64,000 nucleotides of DNA from Dyadobacter sp. CY323 (lineage in GTDB: Bacteria; Bacteroidota; Bacteroidia; Cytophagales; Spirosomataceae). A program made the position numbers and the translations under genes. The DNA lies in assembly GCF_021390245.1 (NCBI RefSeq), contig NZ_JAJUXH010000002.1:124001-188000 (forward strand), written 5' to 3'. Of the stretch, positions 56,804 to 64,000 are shown piece after piece; position 1 is the stretch's first letter; every line of letters begins with the position of its first letter. The notes beneath the pieces were generated by a model, which was given only the letters and a program-made list of their open reading frames with translations, searched no databases and was not told where the DNA came from.

Positions 56804-59800
56804 CTATAATTCGTTTTTAACGGTTCCGGAAACCCTGTCGAGCTCGATTTTGGCGGACAGATAATCGAAAACGGCTTCCAGATAATTGGCTTTGGCGGTG
56901 GTTAATGCAAATTCGGCATCCATCAGTTCCAGCCGGGTCGCTACTCCTTTTTCGTACCGATATTTGGTGATGGAATAGCTGAGTTCAGCCGTTTTCGAAA
57001 CGTTTTCCTGGGTTTTGATCCTTTCAGAGCTCTCTACCAAACCGGCCAAAACCTGTTTTACTTCAGCTTTCAGGTTTTCCTGCGCATTGGTATAAATCAC
57101 GTCGGCTTGTTGTCTTTCAATCTTGCCCAGCGCAATGCGGTTCACATTTTGGTTACCATTAAAAATGGGTATCGCAAACTGAATTCCGGCGTAAAAAACC
57201 GGTGGGTATCCCGCATTTCCAAACCGGAACTGGTTGGTCTGCGTCTGTAACTGATACTGGCTTATAAAATTCACAACCGGGAGTCTGGCTGATTTATACA
57301 GATCAATTTCCTTGTCATTAATCTCTTTATTTAAGGTCAGGATCTGTAAATCCGGCCGTTGTTGCACCGATAATCTGTATGTACCCGTTTCAGATGGAAT
57401 TGAATCGGCCGGACTGAGTTGAAGCTGATCGGAAAGTTTATAATCCGTTTCCGAAACATCGCCCAGCAAATTCCGAAGTTGTGTTTGACTGATCTGTAAC
57501 GCATAAGTCAGTCGCAAAACATCCGGCTCCAGATTTTTGACCAACGTGTAGGCACGCAAGGTATCCACGCGCAATGCTTTACCTTGTGCCAAAAGATATT
57601 TCGAGTCATTTAAAGCTTTCTGATTTCGCAGGATGCTTTCTTTTTGGAGTTTCAAACGTTCATCCAAAACCAGTATCCGCACATAATTCTGTTTCACCCG
57701 CGCCACGACATCTACCTCTTTTTCCTGAAAAATAAGCTTACTCTGTTTTTCCAGAAGTCTTCTTCGCTGGATTTCGTGGCGGGCGCCGGAATTGTAAATC
57801 GGCTGAACCAACGAAACCTGGGCACCCGCGAGGTCCTCACCTCCGAACCGTGCATAATCAATGCGTTCAGAAGATGATGAATTTCCATTTAACCCAAAGA
57901 AAACCGGCTTTTGAAAGTAATGTTGAAATTGTCCGGTGAGACTAATATTTGGCATCATCAAACCTCTTGTTATAGCTGTTTGCTGCGACGATTTCTGTAT
58001 TCCAATGGAGTCAATGCGCAGTTCGCGGTTGTGAAGCTTAGCCTGCTCAATGGCCTGTTCCAGGGAAAGCGACTGATTTTGTGATTTGGCAAAAAACGGT
58101 GTCAAAGTCATGATCGCGATCAAAACACTCACTGCGCTGCCGTGTAGCAAGCTTTCTTTCACATTTTCCGGTTTCGACTCATCCTGATGTTTTTTTAATG
58201 GTCTGGATAAATACGAATAAATGGACGGGATCACGTAAAGGGTAAGTACACCCGCGAAAATCAATCCGCCAACTACCACAATACCAAGCGATTGCCGGCT
58301 ACCGGACGATGTTCCGAGTGACAATGCGATTGGTAATGTTCCGAAAATCATCGCAAGAGTCGTCATTAAGATCGGGCGGAAACGCGATACGGCGGCGATC
58401 TTGGCAGCTTCAAATGTACTTTGACCCTCTTCCTTGCTCTGGTTTGCGAATTCCACGATCAGGATGCCGTTTTTAGTGATCAGACCAATGAGCATAATGA
58501 TCCCGATCTGACTGAAAATATTAACGGTTTGAGCTGTAAACCAGAGACTTAACAATGCCCCGGTTAATGCCATAGGAACGGTTAACAGAATGATAAACGG
58601 ATCGACCAGACTTTCGAATTGGGCTGCCAGAACCAGGTAAATGAGGATAATGGCGAAAATGAATGCAAAAATCAGACTGGAACTGCTTTCGGAATAATCG
58701 CGGCTTTGTCCGGCCAATGCAGTCGTAAAACCTTTGGGCAATTCTTTGGAAGTGATGTTATCCAATTCCTGAATTGCTTCTCCGAGACTCACATCCGCAG
58801 CCGGAGTTGCAGAAATGGTAGCACTGTAAGATTGGTTGTAACGGTAAATTGCCGGTGGACTAATGCCCTCATTTTGCTTGGTAACATTGTCCAGTGACAC
58901 CATTTCGCCACTTCCTGATTTCAGGTAAAGGGATTTCAGGTCATACGGTGCCGAGCGGTCTTCGCGATCGAGCTGACCGATTACTTCGTACTGCCGGTCA
59001 TTGAAAATGAAGTACCCATATCGTCTGCTACTTAATGCAAGTTGTAAAGTCTGGCCAATATCCTGGGTCGAAATACCGAGCTGGGCAGCCCGCTGACGAT
59101 CGATACTGATGCTGATTTCGGGACGGTTGATCTTGAAATCGGCGTCTGCAAAAGTCAGTTTTTTGCTACTTCCCACCTGTGTCATCAGTTTCGGCATTAC
59201 ATCGATCAAACCTTTCAAACTCGGCGCCTGGATCACATACTGCACAGGCTGGGTATTTCCATAGCCACCAATGGTCGGTAACTGGATCGGAATGATCAGC
59301 ACATTTCTGAATCGCTGGGTAGCCATAACCAGTTTCATAAAGATCTGCGCTTGTGTCAACCCACTTGTTCTATCTTTTGGCTCTTTCAAAAATATCCATT
59401 GAAAACCGCCATTCACCGGTTGGGCCAATGTGCCTCCCGCAGCGGCGACGGCGGTATAAGTTCGTTGCTCGTTCAAATCGGGAATGGAATCACTGATGTA
59501 GTTACCGATCTCCTTCATGCTCGCCTCCATACTTTCGTACGAAGTTCCTTCCGGCGCAATGACCGCAAGTCCGATCATCGACCTGTCCTCCAACGGAGCA
59601 AGTTCAGACGGAAGTTTCGGCGAGAGCCAGAATGCGACCCCGAATGAGATAAGCAGTAACACCACACCGAGCCAGCGGACTTTCATAAATGCCGACAATG
59701 AGCTTGCATACGCATTGTTCAGCGCTACGAACCACGGTTCAGTTTTCTTATAAAGCCAATTATGTGAAGTGCCGGATTTGAGCAAATAGGCGCTCATCAT

Positions 59801-61258
59801 CGGTGTGAGTGTTAATGCAACAAAAGCGGAAACTGTGACAGAACCAGCCACTACAATGGCAAATTCTTTGAACAAACGGCCCGTTAATCCACCTAAAAAC
59901 AGAATGGGAAGGAATACCGCGACCAATGTGATCGTCGTGGAAATTACTGCGAAGTAAATTTCATTAGACCCGAGCCGCGCCGCCTGGACCGGCGACATGC
60001 CTTGTTCGACCTTGCTATATATATTTTCCAAAACAATGATCGCATCATCCACCACCAGACCAATCGCCAGTACCAGACCTAAAAGTGTCAGTACGTTGAT
60101 CGAAAAGCCAGCCACATACATGATGAAGAATGCGGAAATAATGGAAACCGGGATTGCGAGCAGTGGAATGAGCGTACTGCGCCAGTCGCGGAGGAAGACG
60201 AATATGATCAGCGAAACCAATGCGAATGCAAGCAAAAGTGTTTCTTCTACTTCGGAAAGTGAATTACGGACGGGAACGGTAAAGTCCTTTCCCAATGCGA
60301 TTTCGTATTCCTTCGGGGCTGTTTTTTTGATCTCTTCGAAACGGTTTTTAAACTCGTCCACAATCGCCAGAGAGTTGGCTCCGCGTTGCGGACTTACGCC
60401 CGTACCCACGCCATAAGCGGCGGTGCGTCCATTGTAAATGATCATCGCAGTGCGTTCGTTTTGAGACGACATCACAGCTTGTCCCACATCTTTAAACCGA
60501 ACGATTGCGCCTCCATTTTCCCGGAGGATCATGTTATTAAAATCATCCTCGGTCACCAAACGACCTTGTGTACGTAACGTAACTTCCGTGTTCTGGCCCT
60601 CGATCCGGCCACTTGGTAAGTCTACATTTTCACGTTGCAAAGCAGTTTGAATATCGGCAGGCGTTAACCCGTAGGCAGCCAGTTTTACCGGATCCATTCT
60701 CAAACGCATGGCTCGTTTGCGGCCGGCATAAGAATCCACGAGCCGCACTCCGGGAATGGACTGAAGTCTTTCCTTAATGTTGATATTAACAAAATCGGTA
60801 ACATCTTCCAGCGTTTTGGTTTTGCTCTGAACGGTTAGAAACACCAGAAAATCGGCCGGACCGGCTTTTTCTACGATGGTAGGCTCAATATCGGTGGGCA
60901 GTTGCTGACGTGATTTCGAAACTTTGTCCCGAACATCATTTGCAGCCGCTTCGAGATCCGCATTTAATTCAAACTCTACGGTGATAATACTCACCTGCTC
61001 GCGGGAAGTGGAGGAAACGGCACGGATGCCATTTGCTTCTGCGATGGCTTCTTCCAAAGGTTTTGTGACCTGAGAAGCGATAATGTCTGCGCTGGCACCG
61101 GGATACACCGTGGTTACCATTACAATTGGCGAATCGGTTACTGGATATTCCCTGGTTCCCAGGAAGTTATAGCCTACAATACCGAAAAGTATAAGCAGTA
61201 CGGACATTACCCCGGCCAATACAGGCCGGGAAATGCTTACTTGTGAAATTGCACTCAT
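56804..61258 (-). CDS. RND multidrug efflux pump fused to a TolC-like outer membrane protein
   Basis: A 1484-residue fusion. Residues 1 to about 1025 are a complete HAE1/AcrB-type RND permease: SISRPVLAGVMSVLLILFG, the Asp404-Asp405 pair in GLVVDDAIIVLEN used for proton relay, and GIIMLIGLITKNGILIVEFAN. At about 1040-1062 a hydrophobic stretch ending FFAKSQ looks like a signal peptide. From there to the end is a TolC-family protein (QSLSLEQAIEQAKLHNREL, MMPNISLTGQF, then long coiled coils and YEKGVATRLELMDAE). The adaptor is the gene upstream. Cleavage at the internal signal would release a normal OMF; otherwise the channel would stay tethered. The pump exports drugs or toxic compounds. Confidence 0.92.
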   Translation of the reverse strand: MSAISQVSISRPVLAGVMSVLLILFGIVGYNFLGTREYPVTDSPIVMVTTVYPGASADIIASQVTKPLEEAIAEANGIRAVSSTSREQVSIITVEFELNADLEAAANDVRDKVSKSRQQLPTDIEPTIVEKAGPADFLVFLTVQSKTKTLEDVTDFVNINIKERLQSIPGVRLVDSYAGRKRAMRLRMDPVKLAAYGLTPADIQTALQRENVDLPSGRIEGQNTEVTLRTQGRLVTEDDFNNMILRENGGAIVRFKDVGQAVMSSQNERTAMIIYNGRTAAYGVGTGVSPQRGANSLAIVDEFKNRFEEIKKTAPKEYEIALGKDFTVPVRNSLSEVEETLLLAFALVSLIIFVFLRDWRSTLIPLLAIPVSIISAFFIMYVAGFSINVLTLLGLVLAIGLVVDDAIIVLENIYSKVEQGMSPVQAARLGSNEIYFAVISTTITLVAVFLPILFLGGLTGRLFKEFAIVVAGSVTVSAFVALTLTPMMSAYLLKSGTSHNWLYKKTEPWFVALNNAYASSLSAFMKVRWLGVVLLLISFGVAFWLSPKLPSELAPLEDRSMIGLAVIAPEGTSYESMEASMKEIGNYISDSIPDLNEQRTYTAVAAAGGTLAQPVNGGFQWIFLKEPKDRTSGLTQAQIFMKLVMATQRFRNVLIIPIQLPTIGGYGNTQPVQYVIQAPSLKGLIDVMPKLMTQVGSSKKLTFADADFKINRPEISISIDRQRAAQLGISTQDIGQTLQLALSSRRYGYFIFNDRQYEVIGQLDREDRSAPYDLKSLYLKSGSGEMVSLDNVTKQNEGISPPAIYRYNQSYSATISATPAADVSLGEAIQELDNITSKELPKGFTTALAGQSRDYSESSSSLIFAFIFAIILIYLVLAAQFESLVDPFIILLTVPMALTGALLSLWFTAQTVNIFSQIGIIMLIGLITKNGILIVEFANQSKEEGQSTFEAAKIAAVSRFRPILMTTLAMIFGTLPIALSLGTSSGSRQSLGIVVVGGLIFAGVLTLYVIPSIYSYLSRPLKKHQDESKPENVKESLLHGSAVSVLIAIMTLTPFFAKSQNQSLSLEQAIEQAKLHNRELRIDSIGIQKSSQQTAITRGLMMPNISLTGQFQHYFQKPVFFGLNGNSSSSERIDYARFGGEDLAGAQVSLVQPIYNSGARHEIQRRRLLEKQSKLIFQEKEVDVVARVKQNYVRILVLDERLKLQKESILRNQKALNDSKYLLAQGKALRVDTLRAYTLVKNLEPDVLRLTYALQISQTQLRNLLGDVSETDYKLSDQLQLSPADSIPSETGTYRLSVQQRPDLQILTLNKEINDKEIDLYKSARLPVVNFISQYQLQTQTNQFRFGNAGYPPVFYAGIQFAIPIFNGNQNVNRIALGKIERQQADVIYTNAQENLKAEVKQVLAGLVESSERIKTQENVSKTAELSYSITKYRYEKGVATRLELMDAEFALTTAKANYLEAVFDYLSAKIELDRVSGTVKNEL

Positions 61259-61272
61259 TGCTAATAGATTTT

Positions 61273-62382
61273 TTAATGAACAGATACCAGTTGAACATCG
61301 GAACCAGGCGTCAAACGGAGCATATTGCTGGTCACCACGGTATCACCGGGAGCCAAACCTTTGATCACATGCACTGAAAACGCATTTCTCTGGCCCACTT
61401 CAATGGATTTGAAACTTGCTTTATGATTGTTGACAACATACACGCTGTACCCTTTCGAAGATGGGATCAATGCCTGATTTGGCACCATTAGCGCATTACC
61501 GGTATTGGATAAACGCAAGGTAAGTCTGGCACTTTGTCCGGGCAGCAGCTCGCGGTTACTGTTGTTGCTCACCGCTCTCATCAGCAGTGTACGTGTTTGC
61601 TGGTCCAGACCTGCATCGTGCGCGATGATTTTGGCTTTATAGGCTTTTTCATCTGATTCTACGTGATATTCGATCTCGTCACCGGTTTTCAATGTGTTCG
61701 CATGCTTTTCAGGAATCGCGAAGTCGATTTTCAGCTTGCTGTTGTCGGTAAGCTGCGCGAGCGGGCTGCCGGGAGTTACATATGCTCCGGTATGCACGTT
61801 CACGATTCCCAAATGTCCGCTGAATGGCGCGCGAATGCTGGTTTTTGAAATGGCAACTTTAAGCTGATCGATTTTGGCTTGAAGGACTTTCAGATTTGTA
61901 AATGCTTCGTCATAGTCTTGTTGTTTTGCCGCTTCGTTGTCTATCAGTTCTTTAAATCGTTTTTCGTTCAGGATAACCAATTTCTCCTGCTGTTTCAATT
62001 GCTCCATTTCAGCGATCAGATCTGAATCGTCGAGCTTGAAAAGCAGCGTTCCGGCGGTGACGAATTTTCCTTCTTTGGCCAGAACGGAAACCACTTTACG
62101 GTTCAGCTCACTGGTAATACTGACGTCCTGATAAGCCAGCAACGTCCCGGAAACAGTCATTTCATCATTCAGCGATTCGGAGCGCAGTACTTGACCGTCG
62201 ACCGGAACGCCGGTCGACGGGACGCCGGGCGCCGGGACGCCCGATGGTTTCGAGACTTCAACGGCGGCTTTCTTCGGAACACCGTCTTCGGATGTGTATC
62301 CTTTTATGAATACGGATAAGAGTATCACGCCTGTAATGATCAGGCCTGACACGATTTTGGCAGAGTGAATTGTTTTGTCCAT
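61273..62382 (-). CDS. RND efflux periplasmic adaptor (membrane fusion protein)
   Basis: A 369-residue HlyD/MFP-type adaptor with an N-terminal helix (IVSGLIITGVILLSVFI). A short proline-rich linker with three GVP repeats follows. The lipoyl-like and alpha-hairpin parts show VSGTLLAYQDVSITSELNRKV, GKFVTAGTLLFKLDDSDL, a coiled coil, and IRAPFSGHLGIVNVHTGAYV; the beta-barrel has GLDQQTRTLLMRAVSNN and LLPGQSARLTLRL. It joins the inner-membrane pump to the outer-membrane channel. The pump gene follows after 14 bases. Confidence 0.93.
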   Translation of the reverse strand: MDKTIHSAKIVSGLIITGVILLSVFIKGYTSEDGVPKKAAVEVSKPSGVPAPGVPSTGVPVDGQVLRSESLNDEMTVSGTLLAYQDVSITSELNRKVVSVLAKEGKFVTAGTLLFKLDDSDLIAEMEQLKQQEKLVILNEKRFKELIDNEAAKQQDYDEAFTNLKVLQAKIDQLKVAISKTSIRAPFSGHLGIVNVHTGAYVTPGSPLAQLTDNSKLKIDFAIPEKHANTLKTGDEIEYHVESDEKAYKAKIIAHDAGLDQQTRTLLMRAVSNNSNRELLPGQSARLTLRLSNTGNALMVPNQALIPSSKGYSVYVVNNHKASFKSIEVGQRNAFSVHVIKGLAPGDTVVTSNMLRLTPGSDVQLVSVH

Positions 62383-62390
62383 GAGTATTT

Positions 62391-62406
62391 ATTTAAATAT
62401 TTAAAT
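62391..62406. promoter_or_regulatory. AT palindrome just upstream of the adaptor start
   Basis: atttaaatatttaaat is a perfect 16-base palindrome, 9 bases before the adaptor start codon. It could bind a regulator or just reflect AT richness. Confidence 0.35.
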
Positions 62407-62424
62407 GTGTCGATTTGTTTGATT

Positions 62425-62457
62425 AGACTCGGCAAGTTTTGAAAACTTGCCAGGTCT
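62425..62457. repeat. Dispersed palindromic repeat, copy E
   Basis: agactcggcaagtttt (62425-62440) pairs with aaaacttgccaggtct (62442-62457) with two mismatches. The acttgcca core is shared with copy A. Confidence 0.65.
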
Positions 62458-62491
62458 GGCGTAGGCCTATGTAACCGTTGGTTTATTTATT

Positions 62492-62517
62492 AATATATTG
62501 AAATGTATCAATATATT
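62492..62517. promoter_or_regulatory. Candidate ArsR operator before the efflux operon
   Basis: aatatattga (62492-62501) and tcaatatatt (62508-62517) form a perfect 10-bp inverted repeat with a 6-base spacer, between the ArsR gene and the adaptor gene. ArsR dimers bind AT-rich dyads of this kind. A shorter palindrome (atattaatat, 62832-62841) lies upstream of arsR itself. Confidence 0.6.
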
Positions 62518-62530
62518 CGGGTAAAAAATT

Positions 62531-62806
62531 TTAAACTTTCAGCGTATTCAGGAATTGTACATATTCGTCCAATACACTTTCGTTCAGTTTATATTTCACA
62601 TTTCTACCTTCTTTATCCACCACGATCAGGTCGGCATCTGATAGTTGTTTTACGTGATGTGAAATAGAGGGTTGTGTTAGGTCGATGAAGTCGGAGATTT
62701 CGTGACAGTACAAACAGTTTTCTTTTTCCTTCAACTGCTGTAAAATAGCAATGCGGCTTGGATCACTCAATGCTTTCGATATCCGCTCCACTTTCCGAAC
62801 CTCCAT
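62531..62806 (-). CDS. ArsR family transcriptional regulator
   Basis: The start at 62806 (MEVRKVERISKALSDPSR) matches the family; the open frame to 62857 adds an untypical N-terminus. The product is 91 residues with a winged helix: ALSDPSRIAILQQL, then LTQPSISHHVKQLSDADLI for recognition, and EGRNVKYKLN for the wing. Cys31 and Cys34-His35 in NCLYCHEI lie where ArsR-type sensors hold metal or thiol-reactive ligands. It is upstream of the efflux genes in the same direction and probably represses them. Confidence 0.9.
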   Translation of the reverse strand: MEVRKVERISKALSDPSRIAILQQLKEKENCLYCHEISDFIDLTQPSISHHVKQLSDADLIVVDKEGRNVKYKLNESVLDEYVQFLNTLKV

Positions 62807-62927
62807 GACCGATATATAGATAAATTTGAATATATTAATATTGTACCGTGCGGACATTACATTTCCGAAGAAAGAATAATTCCCGAAGTTGAATTTTTTT
62901 TAGGTTAATCTCAAAAACTTCCCTCAA

Positions 62928-63314
62928 CTACACCCGATCCAAAATAAAATTTCCGTCAATGCCGAGCTTTTGGTGGATGGCTTTGAGAAAAGGGACGTCG
63001 GGTTCACGTTTCCCGTTCAGTATCTGGGAAATCTTTGCCTGCCCCATCCCAAACATCTCGGCTAATTTGCCCTGCGTAATGTTGAGCTCATTGATTTTTT
63101 GCTGTACGATCACATTAATCGTAACCGTCAATGGCATCACATTGAGAACATTATCCTCATAATCTTCTGCCAGTAATGTCAACTTATGTAGTTCCTCCGA
63201 TTCATTTTCACTCAGCCCATGAAAGCCCCCCAACTCTGTTGCTTTTTGAATGTAATTTTCAATCAGCTTCATCAACTGTTTGTATTGTCCATCATTCCTA
63301 ATCTTATCAAGCAT
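62928..63314 (-). CDS. higA: HigA-type antitoxin with Xre helix-turn-helix
   Basis: The start at 63314 gives 128 residues and lies 10 bases after the restored stop of the HigB toxin frame. The N-terminal part is helical (YKQLMKLIENYIQKATELGG), followed by an HTH domain with LNITQGKLAEMFGMGQAKISQILNG (in part) and a short C-terminal tail. HigA binds and neutralises HigB and represses the operon. As read, the frame continues upstream into the toxin gene because of a one-base deletion there, which would yield a fused product. Confidence 0.85.
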   Translation of the reverse strand: MLDKIRNDGQYKQLMKLIENYIQKATELGGFHGLSENESEELHKLTLLAEDYEDNVLNVMPLTVTINVIVQQKINELNITQGKLAEMFGMGQAKISQILNGKREPDVPFLKAIHQKLGIDGNFILDRV

Positions 63315-63324
63315 AACGTTGTGT

Positions 63325-63617
63325 TTAAATTTTCGAACAATTGATCTTGTCATATTCCAGATGCGTACCCACAAACCTGATGTAAACAGTCCTCTACTGA
63401 AATGGATCATCGCTACCAGGCGGTGATAATTTCCTTTTATGTTAAATACAAATCTGTCATTTCCTACCGCATCGACGGAGTTGAATGAATCTTTAACATT
63501 AGCGAACATTCCGCAACTACTGTTTCTGGTGAGTTGATACCAGTGATTTAATGGATCAGCCGCGTCAGGATGTAACTTAACAAAATCGGATAGTGTGGAT
63601 TTAGCAATAATAACCAT
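63325..63617 (-). pseudogene. higB: HigB-type mRNA interferase toxin, frameshifted
   Basis: From ATG at 63617 the frame gives MVIIAKSTLSDFVKLHPDA and, later, FVFNIKGNYHRLVAMIHFSRG, typical of the HigB toxin family. After that the frame is lost; the family's end VYIRFVGTHLEYDKI is found in another frame and stops at 63325. The segment is 293 bases, one short of 98 codons, with the break at 63388-63390 (two bases where a codon is expected). A restored product would be about 97 residues, the normal size. It may be a real inactivation or a sequencing error. Confidence 0.85.
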
Positions 63618-63743
63618 TAACAAATTTATCATTTTTCATTTTTAAAAAATATTTCAAAAAATGAAAAATAGCTGGATTGTGTAAGTGCCTCTCAGGCACA
63701 GTTATTTTATACCCGCATTACACTTCATCAACAACCTGAAATC

Positions 63744-64000
63744 ATGGACATTTACCAATTCGCAACCGTGTATTTAGACCATAGTCACAGCGATTATGAC
63801 CCGGCTGCACCGGACGAAACGCCACCTTACGATCCACGCCCGGAGGTACCTTCCCGAGATATTCCGGAAGAAACCCCGCCTTTTGAACGAGATCCGGAAA
63901 CCCCACCGGTGGAACCTACTCCCGAAATGCCGCCGATAGAACCCGTTGTTCCGGAAGTGGAACCATTACGTGATCCGGGCGGTGAACCCGATATTCCCGC
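63744..64000 (+). CDS. Acidic proline-rich protein, start only (runs off the right edge)
   Basis: An open frame from ATG at 63744 runs to the window end, at least 85 residues. After MDIYQFATVYLDHSHSDYD it consists mostly of Pro, Glu and Asp in loose repeats such as DETPPYDPRPEVP, EETPPFERDPETPP and PIEPVVPEVEP. There is no signal peptide. Such sequence is expected to be disordered and extended. Nothing more can be said of its function. Confidence 0.6.
   Translation, partial: MDIYQFATVYLDHSHSDYDPAAPDETPPYDPRPEVPSRDIPEETPPFERDPETPPVEPTPEMPPIEPVVPEVEPLRDPGGEPDIP

Noticed and set aside
62185..62260. GC-rich inverted and tandem repeat around 62.2 kb
   Set aside because: It encodes the GVP-type linker of the adaptor protein and is explained by that coding repeat.
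63685..63699. Small hairpin gtgcct/aggcac before the last gene
   Set aside because: A 6-bp stem with no T run is too weak to call a terminator or a regulatory RNA.
1..64000. tRNA, rRNA, CRISPR array, intact insertion sequence or prophage
   Set aside because: None was recognised by eye; a dedicated RNA and repeat scan could not be run.

Overview
The window looks like chromosomal DNA of a Bacteroidota bacterium of the Cytophagales, probably Dyadobacter or a close relative; this is inferred from protein style, not from a search. The signs are several large secreted proteins with a C-terminal type IX secretion (T9SS) sorting domain, many SusD-era style lipoproteins, FG-GAP/VCBS proteins, LytS/LytTR signalling, and promoters of the Bacteroidota type (TTTG, about 20 bases, TAnnTTTG). 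No rRNA, tRNA, CRISPR array or intact transposase was seen.

Layout. 1-3.5 kb: the start of a Gfo/Idh/MocA oxidoreductase (minus), then panD, a flippase-like membrane protein, rfaE2 and a YugP-type zinc protease, closed by a perfect hairpin terminator. 3.5-10.1 kb: an FG-GAP protein (minus), then gcvT, comB, a secreted three-repeat protein, uridine kinase and a lipoprotein. 10.2-12.4 kb: a 49-residue peptide gene with an exact lasso-peptide leader motif, followed by an asparagine-synthetase-like lasso cyclase, with no leader-processing (B) or export genes nearby. 12.4-18.8 kb: two tandem gingipain-like (C25) proteases with T9SS tails. 19-23.4 kb: a collagen-like lipoprotein, malate:quinone oxidoreductase, a C1q-like surface protein, and a Uma2 nuclease gene flanked by 18-bp direct repeats.

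23.4-33.5 kb (minus): a sugar module with a RhaT-type permease, a lipoprotein, a PVC-type cytochrome/dehydrogenase with HEAT repeats, an FG-GAP protein and a sugar epimerase, next to a T9SS FG-GAP protein. 33.6-36.3 kb: murF and an AhpC-AhpD peroxide defence pair. 36.4-41.0 kb: a six-gene operon of lipoproteins and membrane proteins with no recognised function. 41.1-43.1 kb: a hairpin cluster and a LytTR regulator/LytS kinase pair. 43.4-53.7 kb: ahcY, then two tandem M4 metalloproteases whose ends are almost identical and whose middles have diverged.

53.7-64 kb: an MscS channel, a SHOCT protein, an M48 protease, an ArsR-controlled multidrug efflux operon in which the RND pump is fused to a TolC-like outer membrane protein, a HigBA toxin-antitoxin locus with a one-base frameshift in the toxin, and the start of an acidic proline-rich protein. 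Perfect or near-perfect palindromes sharing an ACTTGCCAAGTCT-like core occur between genes at five places and look like a dispersed intergenic repeat family.
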